A stretch of DNA of 64,000 nt from Cladorrhinum sp. PSN259 (GCA_033725935.1 MU867122.1:62001-126000), one strand, 5' to 3'. Positions 10,699 through 22,490 are shown, numbered from the stretch's first letter. A program made the numbers and translations. The notes: a model not told the origin generated them from the sequence alone.

Positions 10699-11469
10699 TT
10701 TTTGATCCAAAATGTTCAACCAGAAAAAGGCTTTTCTGAGTTTGTCTTGTGTTACTCTTAGCCGCAAGCCGAGTGGGCTTTATCAAAGAAACAAAGTCAC
10801 TGACTACCTAATTCTGATTCCTGCAATGATGCCGCTGAAAGTGAGAGGAAATCGAAGGGAAGTTTGTAGATAAATCTACTACCCAGGCCCCGTTTTATTC
10901 CTCAATTTCGCAACTCACTTCATAATTGATGTCTTGTTTGCTATTGCGGTGAAAAGTGTGTGACGGTGAGTTGACGCGTTGAGTTTGACACGCGATCGCC
11001 CAGCACTGCTGCCCGTGGAGGGAAGGAATAGTGGGTCCTAATGTGGGCCAGCGCGGGAAGCTTAATCCAACTTCCAACCTTGGTTCTCAACCAGGAATTC
11101 CTGGAACATGGGCTCGCTTGATCATTTGCATTGAGCACATCTACCAAATTGTTCTATTATTTACAATTACATTAAGCAAGTTCAAGGATCAAACGCAACA
11201 GTATATCTTCTCCCACCGTTTACTGGACAACCCAAGGTTTGCCTGCACGCTCCCAGACTGCAAACAAGGCTTTCCGAAGGTGTGGGGCGTGTCAGCATAG
11301 GCAAGTTCGGTCACGACCAATAGCCGCGACTTTTTTTGTTTGAGATTTTTTTTTAAATTTGTACACTATTTATCTTGTGCCTCATTTCTCATTCAGAGTT
11401 TCTTGCATCTCGTTCAACTTTGGAGTCGCACCCACTTTCCCCGCAATCTTGGCATCGCCAGCATCAAAC
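10699..11469. other. Intergenic with a possible small zinc-finger-like fragment
   Basis: No complete gene. At about 11214-11299 on the plus strand, one frame reads RFACTLPDCKQGFPKVWGV. This is CX4C spacing like the fingers of the neighbouring minus-strand gene, but the frame ends at once in TAG. The stretch may be a relic or chance. Confidence 0.3.
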
Positions 11470-11982
11470 ATGAGCGCAAACTTGTCAGAATCAACTCCGA
11501 GGACCCAGCTCGTTAAAGCACCAAGCCGTCCGACGGTGACAGGACAAAAGTCAATCTTCCTCGCTGGAACTACAACACCGACAGGTGGGCCTGACTGGCG
11601 GGAAACACTGGGAAAAGCCATTGCGCACCTTCCTGTGACCATCTTCGACCCTACTCGATCTGATTGGGATAGCTCATGGAAGGAAGACATCGGGTTCCCC
11701 AAGTTCAGGGAGCAGGTGGACTGGGAGTTGGATATGCAAGAAAAAGCCGACCTGGTGGTGCTGTACTTTGGGCCCAACACCAAGGCGCCCATCAGCTTGT
11801 TGGAATTGGGACTTGTGGCGCGGTCGGGGAAGGCCATAATTGGGTGCCACAAGGGGTACGAGAAGCGAGGAAACGTTCAGGTCGTTGCGCAGAGGTTCAA
11901 TATTGAGCTGGTGGAGACGGAGGAAGACTACAGTGGACTTGCTGCTGTCGTGGAGAGGAGGGTAAATGCCCTGTTGGGTTAG
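11470..11982 (+). CDS. Nucleoside 2-deoxyribosyltransferase-like protein
   Basis: Single exon, 170 residues, starting MSANLSES. The frame is open further 5' but has no upstream ATG. The order of motifs fits the nucleoside 2-deoxyribosyltransferase-like fold: SIFLAGTTTP (first strand and nucleotide loop), then DWDSSWKEDI, then WELDMQEKADLVVLYFGP, then ISLLELGLVARSGKAIIG. The Glu of LLELGL corresponds to the catalytic nucleophile position in that family. Members move deoxyribose between bases or hydrolyse nucleosides; many fungal homologues are uncharacterised. It is probably cytosolic, as no signal or membrane segment is visible. Activity on a particular nucleoside is not predictable from sequence. 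Confidence 0.85.
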   Translation: MSANLSESTPRTQLVKAPSRPTVTGQKSIFLAGTTTPTGGPDWRETLGKAIAHLPVTIFDPTRSDWDSSWKEDIGFPKFREQVDWELDMQEKADLVVLYFGPNTKAPISLLELGLVARSGKAIIGCHKGYEKRGNVQVVAQRFNIELVETEEDYSGLAAVVERRVNALLG

Positions 11983-13077
11983 GAGAATGTGTGACAGAAT
12001 GGCAAAGTATGATTCAACCCACCATGTTTTTTCTATAGTCATTAATATTAGAAAATGAAGACTTGTAACTCGTGATGGTAGATGACAGATGAATTGCCGG
12101 TGCTCCGTACCTTTTTTTCTTTGAGCTTTTGGGTTTGTTTGGCGCGCTCCGTCTTATGAAAGATGCCAACATTTACATAAACACCTCCCTACCGGTACCA
12201 ATGTTCAAGCCGTCGAGAGTGTTGGCAAGATGGCGCACTCCGAAGAGGCGAGGTGTGCCAAGGCCAATGTTCCCGCCTCAGGAGCTGTTCATTGAAGAGC
12301 GATCACAAGTATCAGGAGCGGGGATGTAGACGATTTCTAGCATACCACCCACCTGCTTGCGGACGGTTACCGAGCTTCCCAATAATTGAATGATAAGTAT
12401 CTTGGCAAAAGTGGTAACAAGGCCTCCTGAGTCTCCTGAACCTAAGGATCCGTTAGTTTGTTTTGCCTAGAACATGTTACTAGTATGAAATTGTTTAGTT
12501 AGCGGAAGTAAACAATGTTCTCTCTAATATTTCTCCTGGTCCTATGAGGTACATATACCTTTTTCCCAAGTGGGGGAGGCACGGTGCGCCACTGACACAA
12601 TGCCTGCGCCACTGGCAAACTTTGGAAGTGATTGGCTTTGGCTTTGACTAGTGTACCTACAAGTAGAGCTGGATAGGTACGACTGCAGTGTAAGCTCCTT
12701 GTTTGGTTATAGGTGTCACTCATTCCATGTTTGATAATCAAATCCCTTCCAACTTTCTCTCCTGACTCTTGAATGGGGCTTCAAGCATTATATACCAGTC
12801 AAAATCAACGAACTCTTCAGGTCTCTTCACAGAAAAGAAATAGCAATCCATACACGCATAAAGAGAATCTTTTGTCATTTGATTTTCTAGACGAAAATAA
12901 ATCTCCTGCAAAAATGAAAACGGAGAGTTCCTCCTTCCGGATGGTGAGAGATCCCCATCGGTGATATAAACAAAACCCAGGTATTCGCCAAAAAAAACAA
13001 CTTCCCTGCCAGTGCCCCCAGTATCCAAAGTATGACATCTCCATATATACAAGAACAGGAAATATTTTCCCCTATTA
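11983..13077. other. Intergenic; no gene seen
   Basis: Convergent 3' flanks of the deoxyribosyltransferase-like gene and the YPEV-repeat gene. Short ORFs have no recognisable content. Confidence 0.5.
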
Positions 13078-14289
13078 TCATTGCTGCCACAAAACTCCAG
13101 CCTCAACACCAACCTCGTTGGTAGCTTTGCCAACACCAATAAACTGCTTCAACCAGCATTCCGGTCCTCCACTCGCCTTTCCAGACCACACTGCACCTGC
13201 GCATTCCGCTTTGGAGGCACACTGTTCCAGACAATCTGTCAGGGTCGTGATTTCGGTGCCGTTTACTTTTCCTAGCACGCCGTCGCCTTCTGGGAAATTG
13301 ATACCGCACTGTCTCCTGAATGTTTTCCCGCCAGGAGTGGCAGTGGCCGTGTAATTGACGTTTTGAGAGGTTGGACAAGAGAGTTTGATTACTTGGCCGC
13401 CGGCTCCGGTAGAGATTTGAAGGACCACGTTTGAGCCGCTGGTGGCTGATGATGATGAGGTTTTTGGTTCGGAGGTAGATGATTTTGTTCTACATCAATC
13501 CAGCATTAGTTAAAATGAACACGTTGGAAAAAAGGTTCAAGAGAAAAGTACTCACGCGGCCGTCTTGATTTTACCCGTTGCAATGGCGCCCAAAATCCCC
13601 GCCAGGACGGCAATGATTATTACCGCTCCCACCACCACCCAGACTATTGGTTGTTTGTATAGCCTTTTCACTTTTTGTTTGAAGGGTTTGCCGTCTGTCG
13701 GTATGGGTTCTTGGTATATGTCTTCGCCTGCTTCGCTCCATGCTGCTAGGGATGTTCTCGTTGCTGCACCAGCATGACCATGCATAGAATGCACAGTAGA
13801 TAAGGCAGTAGTAGGTGCCGGCGACGGCGTCGGTCTACCCAACCCAGGATGTGAAAGATTTGAATGTCGATGGGGATGATGCGAAGAATGACGTGAATGC
13901 GTCGAGTCCGCAACTTCTGGATAATTTTTCTCTAGGTGTATTGACGGCGTGGTATTGACTTCCGGGTATGTCTTTTCTTGACTCCCAATAATTGCAGGCG
14001 AGTTGCGACCTGACTGCGGCAAAGCAATGTTGGCAGCCGCTGCGAACTCGGAGGGCACGACTTCGGGGTAAGTGGTGGAATGTCGGATTTGATCGTTCGG
14101 TATGAGGCCGTCGTGGTATCCATTATTATTGTTTGATTGGGAACCTGCTGATGCTGCTGCCGTTGCTGAGGATCCTGATGCAGAGTTTCTCTGGTGTCCA
14201 TTGTTCAACTGTGCCGATTCCCTCCATCCTGCCGGGCCCGGTCCTGAACCCGAATCTCTTGGCCCAGAATCCGCCGCTAACCTGTCCAT
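13078..14289 (-). CDS. Single-pass membrane protein with YPEV repeats and Cys-rich ectodomain
   Basis: Exons 14289-13556 and 13489-13078, intron 13555-13490 (GTGAGT...TGTAG, 66 bases), 381 residues. The first 215 residues are polar and disordered (Ser, His, Asn, Gly), with three copies of a short motif: TTYPEVVPSEF, KTYPEVNTTPS and KNYPEVADSTH. One transmembrane helix lies at about 217-241 (IVWVVVGAVIIIAVLAGIL), preceded by basic residues (KQKVKRLYKQ), which predicts a cytosolic N terminus. A Ser/Thr linker leads to a C-terminal domain of about 115 residues with cysteines spaced as in small PAN/apple-like modules (CLEQCASKAECAGAVW). It probably sits in the plasma membrane with the Cys domain in the wall space. 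The role is unknown; a tyrosine-containing repeat could be a docking or sorting motif (inference). Confidence 0.8.
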
Positions 14290-16043
14290 TCTGGTTTCCA
14301 GGTTTTGGTGGAGGTCGATCGGTCAATTGGCGTTTCGAATCCCGGCAATCAATTGCAATGTTTCGAAACCGTCGCAACAACAACAAACCACCATCACCAA
14401 CCAAGAGAAAGGGTTGGAAAAAAGGGAAAGAGAGAAATGATGAGTGAGATGGAGAGAAATGAAAGAAAGGTCGGCACGCAATTCGGCACTATTGGAACAA
14501 ACGGCCTTGGCGGGCTTACTGTGGATTTTTGATCAGGGAGATCAGAAGAGTTCAAGAGACAATCTTCCACACCAACGTGACCCGCGATGCACGTTCGCGG
14601 CACAATGGTGCAGAGAATGCAACCTTCACCTGCAGCGGCGGCTTTGTGCGATAGGTGGCGCGGTGTAGCCGGATTCTGATTCCCCTTTTTGGTGCGATGC
14701 CATGGCTGCTGCGCCGCTACTATCGGTCTGGGGGTGCAGGACGCCTTTCCACAACGGTCATAAATCGGCACCCTAGTTTCCGTTGGAGATCTCTCTATGG
14801 GCCCTCTCCATTCTCAAATGGTCGGTGCCTGATGATGATCATCATCACCACCGCAATGTTTATGGTTTTAAATATCTTTGTGCAGTAGTGAACTCCGGGC
14901 AGTGCAAAATTGAGACCATCATCAGAACCATCAGAGTCAACCGTCTCTCGCACACAATCGTGATTGTGAGACCCGCATCTTCCGGCTTTTTTTGGATGCA
15001 TTGCCATTTCCAGGCCAACAAATTACCCGGGATGACAGTGGGGATCCAACCCAACCGACCACCACGGGATTGGACGTGCTGACGAGAACTCGAAAACTAC
15101 CAACAACGTTAGCATTTCCCTTTTTGGTCTCATTTTGTCTTTTGATCGTCATGGATGTGTGAGCAGGATGCTTTGTTCCCGGAAGCCGGAAGTCATTTGG
15201 ATATTTTGGGGGTGTTTTTATACGTTTCACTTCCCTACATACGCACACATCAATGCCAACCATGGGATCTTGCTCGTCGTATGAGAGAGCACAACCTCGG
15301 TGTTTTCGCTTCTGTCGCCCTTACCAATGCTCAATCATCTCCATTCACTCGCGTTCCCATATGGGCTTGCTTTTACAAGACTAAGCCGTTAGTGCGTATG
15401 CGTTTCTTAGGCAATGGTTTCTAATCGGATAGATTTTACTGAAGGGAAAAGATAAAGGGAAGTAAAGAGACTCGGAAGAAGAGACCCGTGACCATGCTGG
15501 ATCACCCATGTTCCGTAAGACTGAAAGGGATGTCTGGAATGGCTTCCTGGCATTTTGGGCCTGCCTGGCAGGAAGACTGTCATAGTCATTCAGCTTATAT
15601 GTTTTAGTACATGTGCATAGAAGACAACAGCCGCCATAAGATGGAGGGGAATGTTCGCTCTTCTATGATGAGTTGCAGTGATAAATCAAATCTGACTGTC
15701 CGCCATCGAGAGCCTCTCAGTCGGCCCTGGACTTAATCAGGTCATGAGCTGGTGGCCGCTTTGTCATCTCAAGAAGGGAGACGAGACTTGGTGGACGTCT
15801 TCATGTACCAGATGTGTCTAACCATTAGAAGCAGGAGAAATGCAGCCACGCCCTTTACGCAACAACCAACGGCGGGTGGACATTGGCCCGGCTGACGCCG
15901 TCCTGCACAATGATGTAACTACGCTGCCCTTATACAATATAAATATTATGAGTTTCTTCTAAACTCTGGCGCTGGAAGCCTGATTAGGCTCCCCAGGTCC
16001 TTTTTTTGTTCATCCTGCTGCACAACTCATTTTGACCGACGGA
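14290..16043. other. Divergent intergenic region; no gene seen
   Basis: About 1.75 kb between the start of the YPEV-repeat gene (minus) and the GFA gene (plus). Short ORFs overlap on both strands with no shared motif or codon signal. This probably includes both promoters and long 5' leaders. Confidence 0.5.
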
Positions 16044-16652
16044 ATGGCATCTGCTGAGTACGACCTCGGACCGCTTCCCAAGAAGGTCACTGGAAGCTGC
16101 CTCTGTGGTAAAATCGCATACAGAATCGAATTCCCTGAGGATCATCCTTTCAAAGAAAAGGTATAACGGTCCGCGAGTACAAAGTTTTGGTTGAGCGAAT
16201 CAGTAGGCAGCTGGGCTGACACTAATAAAACTTAGAGCGGTACATGCCAATGCACACAATGCCGCAAGAGCACCTCGTCACTCTTCTTCATGTACCACCA
16301 GATTCCGCACTCCGCCTTGACCTGGACAACATCCACGAATAGCTTAAAAAACTACTACTGCACTGAAGGGAATGCGCGCGGATTTTGCGGTGGGTGCGGA
16401 ACGTTCCTGTACTGGCGCCGTGAATCTGGACCCAGAATCAGCATCGCCGTTGGGACCGTGGATCCCCTGTATCTGTTCGGTGAAGGTTGGGAGAGTTCCG
16501 GTGGTGAAGTGCCCAAGGGAGGGTTTGGGAGAGCATTGGCAAATGCATGCGGTGGACATGAGTGGGTGCGGAATGAGATCCCAGGAGTTACGGATAATCT
16601 GGTGCTTGTTGGGGTGGGTGGAAGGGGAACAAGGGTCGAGGAAGAAGAGTAA
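16044..16652 (+). CDS. GFA/CENP-V-domain zinc protein
   Basis: Exons 16044-16160 and 16236-16652, intron GTATAA...CTTAG with a CTGACACTAAT branch region, 177 residues. The glutathione-dependent formaldehyde-activating (GFA) fold binds two zinc ions. Its signature Cys groups are present in order: SCLCGK near residue 18, TCQCTQCRK near 42 and GFCGGCG near 87, followed by the conserved strand SIAVGTVDP. Small fungal GFA proteins are widespread. Some detoxify electrophiles or act in secondary metabolism, and the domain alone does not tell which. It is probably cytosolic. Without the intron the first zinc ligand pair would be lost, which supports the two-exon model. Confidence 0.9.
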
Positions 16653-17896
16653 AACCTTGGGAAGCAGCTCTTGCTAGTCATTCTACTTCCTTTTCGTGAT
16701 ATTGAACATTGAGTACGGACATTGTTGACTTCCCCTATTCCCACTGCACTCAGGGGCAAACTGAGGAGAATTGATCCGAACCTCAGCTGGTAGCCGCTTT
16801 CTGCTGTCCTTCGTATACCTGGCCACGAAGGCGTAAAGTAAGCCCAGAGAAGATATAGCCAGCCAGGCATAAAAAATTAGCAAAGCAGGCGTATAAAACG
16901 CTAAAACAGGTACATACATGTATATCTAAGGTTTGATCAAGTGAAGAAAAGTTTAAACTTCTCAAGTACAGTATAAAAGTAGTCAGCTTCCTTGGGTATA
17001 ATGGAGAGTAAACTAGGAACAAAATAACTAGGAGAGGAACCTGAAAAAAAATGACGTTGAAATACGTGAGAGCGGATGCAAACTACGAGAGGGGAAAAAA
17101 AGAAAAAAAAGAATGTCCAACTCCTTCCTCAGTCATCCCCCATTTGCCCGCATATACCTACCTGTACTCTAAGCACAGCTAGACTCTGCGAATATTATGG
17201 GTGGTATGACCACCTTAGGCTCCATACTTGCTAGCAATAAACGTGCCCACCACAGGAGTCGAACCCATGGTGTCGACTTACCTTGCAAGTGGTGGTCACT
17301 GAAGCGTAACCAAAGACCACTTGACTAAGGAAGGGGTTGTCCATTGTTAGGTACCTATTTGTTGGAAGCTGGAAGCTCTTCCCGTCCTATAAACGCTGGA
17401 ATTGGCCCCTGGAAGTTAGCGGGCAGTTGGTTGCGGCCAATGAGACGGCACTAAGCTCAACAACACTTAAGCTTGGTCCTGCCTGGTAACAATCATGTGG
17501 CCATCAAGGCACACGTACTTGTAGCAGACCACACTGGCCAATGGCCTATTGTCATGGGACGACAATAGATACAAGAAGGCGCGGCCATCGAATATGGGAT
17601 GAAATACCTATGCAAGGTCCAAATATTTAATCACTCCAATTCTTCAAGGCCTTTCCAGACCTTTCACTCTTTCTTCTTACAACCAGCAAGCCCACTGCCG
17701 AGTTGAACTTATTTGTTGGACCTCCACCTCCAGCTTTTTTATTTATTTTTTATTTATTTCTTATTCCGACTGTCACTACCAACTATCGCGCTGTCGCGAC
17801 TTTGTTTCCGGGCCTTTCTTGTGTCCTGCTATCGCAACCTCAATCTCTCTTCTCGGACCATCCCAACTCTCGTCCAACTCCCCCGCAGACTACAAG
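16653..17896. other. Intergenic with a tRNA relic
   Basis: The stretch holds a tRNA-like remnant at about 17246-17300 (annotated separately). Otherwise it is the 5' region of the acidic-tailed gene, with a pyrimidine-rich leader (about 17640-17890). No other gene is supported. Confidence 0.5.
17246..17300 (-). pseudogene. tRNA relic: acceptor and T arms kept, D arm lost
   Basis: On the minus strand a perfect B box (GGTTCGACTCC) lies at 17265-17255, in a plausible T arm (ATGGG / CCTGT). The following GGTGGGC can pair with an upstream GACCACC at six of seven positions. Only about 22 bases lie between the acceptor 5' strand and the T arm, too few for D and anticodon arms. An A-box-like TAGTCAAGTGG lies further upstream, at about 17325. 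This is best read as a truncated tRNA or a tRNA-derived repeat, not a working tRNA. Confidence 0.45.
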
Positions 17897-18754
17897 ATGT
17901 CCCACAAGCCACCAGCTTTTCGAGACCTATTGCCAAAGCAAGGGCTCCGCTGGCCTCAGCGTTGGGTCCTGGGCAAACAGCGTCGCGACTACAACGCCCT
18001 CCTTATCCTGGAGAAGCTGTTGCCTCCTGATGGCCGCCTTCGTCGGAATGTGGAAACCAAGACGATTATTTGGGGTGCTTTGGTGGAGGTTTTCGATCAG
18101 GCGACGGCGCTCGCCCTCCAGCGTCCGTATGGTACGGATGAAGAGCTTTTTATCCACGACCTCTCCCTGCGCACAAGCATTGGGCAGCATATGGGACCTC
18201 GGATTTTCCGTTCCCTTTTTCACACTACAATCCGAGCTCGCTCTGCGTACTTCACCTGGTGTTTTTATGCTAACGCGAATGAGGTCCTGGTAAGTGTTGT
18301 TCTGCGATTAATACTATGAAGAAGGCTATGTATATTCGAACTAACACTTTTGGACAAGATCCAACCCACAGACCGTTGCCCTTTGTCCGAGGCTGTGGAC
18401 AGATGGCGCCAGGCCACCAAGGATATGGATCTCGGAAAACTTGACAGCATGGTGGAGGCACAGGACGCTCTCGAACAGGGCGAGGAGGGTGCCAATGTGA
18501 CAAGCGTTGCTGTGAGCTCGCTGGGTGACCAGCTTGAGCAGATGAGGATGGAAGGTCATGAGGGTGAGCGAAGTGGAAGCCCGGAGTTGGTGCTCTCCCA
18601 CGACGAGTACGAGCCGGATGATGACGATGAAGAAAATGGAAGTGAGGATATGGGCATCTCGGATGAAGAGGACGAGGAGGGAAAGAAAATGAATGTGGAG
18701 GAGATGATTGTTGAGGCTACGGAGGTCATGGACGCCATGGACCTCGACGACTAG
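17897..18754 (+). CDS. Hypothetical protein with acidic C-terminal tail (parent of the 22-kb pseudogene)
   Basis: Exons 17897-18289 and 18359-18754 (intron GTAAGT...CAAG, 69 bases), 262 residues. No known family was recognised. The N-terminal 130 residues are a mixed alpha-helical-looking domain (LLILEKLLPPDGRLRR, RPYGTDEELFIHDLSLRT, FRSLFHTTIRARSAYF). The second half is acidic and probably disordered, with a DEYEPDDDDEENGSED run and the end MDAMDLDD. No signal peptide or membrane segment. A rearranged, deleted copy lies 4 kb downstream, which shows that the locus has duplicated. The AAG acceptor is slightly unusual, but it is the only site that keeps the acidic frame open. Confidence 0.72.
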
Positions 18755-19918
18755 GATATTGCGTGTTTTAGGGTGACGTTGACAGACATCAGGAAAGATC
18801 CGAATGGAGTAATCAGCTGTGGGAGCTTTGCACAGCCCTAGGAGTTCAATAGTTTAGCTTGCGCCTTGTTGAGATATGTAGGGTAATAGTTGTGTTGGCG
18901 GGAGAAAGATTGCATGAAGCTTCTCAAAGGCCACAATTCGAGGTCACGGCATTTCGAATCATCATGAATAAGAAGATATTGGAGATATTGCCATTGACTT
19001 CTCTTCGTGTATTCATCCCATTGGAAGGTGACAAGTTTGTGATAATGGCCACTCACAAAGAGCCGGTAGTATGCTCCCAACAACTAAATTATCAAAGGCG
19101 CGAGATTTATTCTTGAGTGGTTAGAAGCTATAGATGTTGTTGAAAAAAGTTCCCAATTAGATATGGATGACGTTTGGGCAATGAGTGTCGTCGAAAGTGG
19201 ATTGGGGTTGTGGAATCTCGGTGAGCATTAGCCCTAATGGGTATGCTTACCGAGCGATAGCGGGGGTTGGCAGTTACAAAGCCAAGCGTTCCTTGCTGGG
19301 CGAGGTTGGGGTTCCCCTGTTCCCCTGTCAACTCTTCTGAATTAACGATCCAAATGTTGAGAGTTCGGGATCGAATCTCGAAAACGTACAGCAAGCAAGC
19401 ATCGACTGGGTTGCATCGAATAAACACACACGAAACGGCCACGCATGACAATCGAGATCGTGGTCAGCCATGTCGTTGACAGTGGCGCAGTCCTGCAGGT
19501 CTCGGCCACGTTCGTCGGTCAAGGCATTGAGGCAAAAGAGGGGGAAGATGGGGACTGCGCGAGGCTCTGCATTTCAGCTGAAAAGGTCGACCCAGCCGCC
19601 ACCATTCGCTAGTGTGGCCTCCCGGGTGTGCCCAAGAAAGACGATCCCCGCGGTGGGCAATCTCCAGATTCCTTGTTCCGAGCAGAAACGGCCCAATCGG
19701 ATCCCGACACAACCCCAAAAAGCCCAGAGCGCAGAATCCGGCATGGAAGATGCTGCTCCAATTGCTGCACAACCAAGGATTTGGGCTCTTTGGCGTTCAT
19801 TTATAAAGATCTGCACGTTCCCCCCTTCGTGGTGCATGATGCTTTCAACAGTCGCTTCTAGTTCCATTTGGTGACAGGTTTGTGACGGTTTTGATGCGTC
19901 GCCGCTATTGAAAGCAAG
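18755..19918. other. Intergenic; no gene seen
   Basis: Between the acidic-tailed gene and the aspartic protease start. Several short overlapping ORFs on both strands around 19460-19870 have no conserved motif and contradict each other. Confidence 0.5.
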
Positions 19919-21505
19919 ATGCTACCTCTCGTTCTTGCTGCTGCGTTTTTAGCTTCGGGCCCTGCGTTTGCAGCACCTGGTCCTGAAGCTCGGTCGTCTC
20001 TCGTCATCCGGGGCGACGGTTTTATCCGCTCTCCCGTCAACGCCATCCCAGCACCAGCACCAAAAGTTCGTGTGCGACAAAATGAGGTCCAGATCGAGAA
20101 CCAGAAGACCGGAACACGATATGCAATCGACATCGAGGTCGGCACACCACCGCAGTCGCTAACCCTAATTCTCGACACTGGTTCCCCAGACACCTGGATC
20201 AACCCCACCTGCCAGTTTGCAAATGTACCCAGAGACTGCGAATCCTACCCCCGCTACGACTACACCAAGAGCAAGTCTGTCAACGTAACTCGCGTTACCG
20301 ACACTCTTGTCTATGGCATTGGCAACTCGACCATACAATATGTCCGCGAAACGGTGAAATTAGGATGTAAGTCCAAACTGTCTCTCTCCTCTCTGTCTCA
20401 TTTGTTCATATAAGCGAGAGACAATGGTTTCTGACTTTTGCCGCAAAACAATGCAGCTGCGACGATCACGAACCAGATTATCGGGGTCGGTCTTGAGACC
20501 CACTCGATACCCCTCGGTATTCTTGGCCTCTCTCCACCCATCCGCGGTGTGAATGACTATGACTACATCCTCGACACGATGAAGGCCCAAGGAGTGATCA
20601 AGTCCCGCGCTTTCAGTCTCGATCTGCGTGACGTCGAATCCACAGACGGCGCCCTGATCTTTGGCGGCATCGACACGAGTAAATACATTGGCGCTCTGCA
20701 GAAGCTGCCCATGCTTCCCATCGAGCAGACCCCGCGAGGTGCAGATAGGTACTACGTCAATATGACGGGTGTTGGTCTCACCTACCCTGACGGCTCCGCT
20801 ACACGTAGCCAGCAGATTTCCGTCCCCGTCTTTCTTGACTCCGGCGGCACCTTGTCTCGTCTCCCGACCCCGATTTTCCAAGCGTTTGCAGACTCTTTTA
20901 AAGGCGCCGAGTTTGACAGGAGAACGGGATTCTACTTCCTCCCTTGCGAAGTCGCCGATCTCACTGGCTCCGTCGACTTCTACTTTGGCAACAAGGTCAT
21001 CCGCGTCCCCTTCAACGACTTCATCTGGCATGTTCAGGGTTACTGTGTGCTAGGGGTCTTGCCGGATGACGAAGAACCAGTGCTAGGAGATACTTTCTTG
21101 CGTGCGGCTTACGTGGTCTTTGATCAGGATAACAGGAATTTGCACATTGCTCAGGCTGCCAACTGCGGGACAAACCTGGTGGCGATTGGTAGTGGAAAGG
21201 ATGCCGTGCCGAGTCAGACGGGCAGATGCACCGCAACCGCGGCACGACCACCCACGGGCACACAGCAAGGTGGGTTGGATGTTACTGCCACCAGGGGTGC
21301 GCCCACCGCCTTGTTTACAGGCGAGGGGCCGACCGGTATTGGTATCGGCCCTGGACCCGGAGTAACGAGAGTTAGTGGTAGCGGTTCGTTGGCCGAACCT
21401 ACTTCAACCGAGTCAGCAAAGAACAATGGAGGAAGGGGCATGGACGTTGGGTCTGGGGTGGTGGCGGCCATGGTGGTGGCAAATGTTTTGGCTTGGATGA
21501 TTTGA
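19919..21505 (+). CDS. GPI-anchored pepsin-like aspartic protease (family A1, yapsin/candidapepsin type)
   Basis: Exons 19919-20366 and 20457-21505 (intron GTAAGT...GCAG, 90 bases), 498 residues. Secretory signal at about residues 1-18, then a short propeptide. The two catalytic aspartates are in LILDTGSPDTW (about D86) and VFLDSGGTLSRL (about D277), with the flap and core motifs between them. The C-terminal 100 residues are Gly/Thr/Ser-rich, with a final hydrophobic segment (GVVAAMVVANVLAWMI) lacking a cytoplasmic tail, as expected for a GPI signal. Yapsin-like enzymes process proteins at the cell surface and act in wall maintenance. A possible N-glycosylation site is seen at NVTR and another at NST. 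The substrate is unknown. Confidence 0.92.
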
Positions 21506-22038
21506 AATGATGGATCTAAGCTTCATGGATTGGACGAGATATGGATTTTGTTTTTTGTTTTTTGGGCAAGCGAGGAATATCTTGGCAAGAAACTTTGCAT
21601 ATATGGCGTTTTATTTTGGATCGGAGGATTACTATTTTGTGCATACTTTGAGATATTCGGATGTTTATATGGAGGTTGAAATACGTTTTTTTATTTATTT
21701 TTCAGATAGACGAACTTAATGAACATCCACCTGATAAACTGTTTGATCTCATCTACTAAGCTTCCCCCCCTTTTCACCGTTGATCAGACGACACTGACTT
21801 AAGAGACACAGATCATTTTACTTTTCAATAAACCCACTCTTTCGCCACGTTGGATACTGATGCAGGACCGACAAGTTCAAGAGTTCGACCGTCACCTACT
21901 TTGACCATCGTCATCAGAGGATTTGCAGCCTGTTCCCTCGGTAATAGACAAGGCAGACGGCGAGGTGGGGCCACGGCTGGCCCGATGTCTGCCAACAATT
22001 GAATTTAGTCCTCCCACCGATCCCGGCACGGCGTGTTA

Positions 22039-22490
22039 GTGGAGACGTTGGCCCGGCCACGGCGCTCGCCCTCGAGCCTTCCTACGGAACAACCGAGGAG
22101 CAGTTCATCCGTGGCCCCTCCCTTCGCACAGCCTTCGCCGCTCGCCCTCGAGCGTCAGTACGGAACAAATGAAGAGCTTTTCATCCGTGACCTCTTCCTC
22201 CGTACAGGCTTCGGAAGGCATTTAGGACACCGACCTTTCCGCACCCTGTTTCACACTACGATTCACGCTCGCTCCGCATACTTCATTTGGTGCTATTATG
22301 CCACCGAGGCCATGGAAGCCATGGACCTGGATGATTAGGATATCTGGTGTTTTAGGGTGGGAACACCCTCACCGACGCGCCGTGGCCGTGCCGGACGTCT
22401 CCACCAGCTCGCTACAAATGATTGTCTTGGTTCCCAAATTCCGAGACGGCTACCATGGGGCAAGAGCTTCTCCGTGATAGCAAGGATAAA
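22039..22490. pseudogene. Deleted, tandemly duplicated and partly inverted copy of the acidic-tailed gene
   Basis: On the plus strand, 22039-22338 matches the middle of the gene at 17897 (YGTNEELFIRDLFLRT, FRTLFHTTIHARSAYF) and then jumps straight to its last codons (EAMEAMDLDD), losing the intron and acidic tail. The 3' flank is also copied (TAGGATATC-GGTGTTTTAGGGTG). The start of the matching block is present twice in tandem and out of frame. The 5' part of the parent (EKLLPPDGRL region) lies on the opposite strand at about 22377-22490. A shared segment of about 27 bases (GTGGAGACGT...CGGCCACGGCGC) occurs in inverted orientation at 22039-22065 and 22404-22377, marking the inversion. No intact product is possible. 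Confidence 0.85.

Noticed and set aside
17244..17330. A functional tRNA gene
   Set aside because: The 5' acceptor strand has one mismatch and the space for D and anticodon arms is too short; annotated as a relic.
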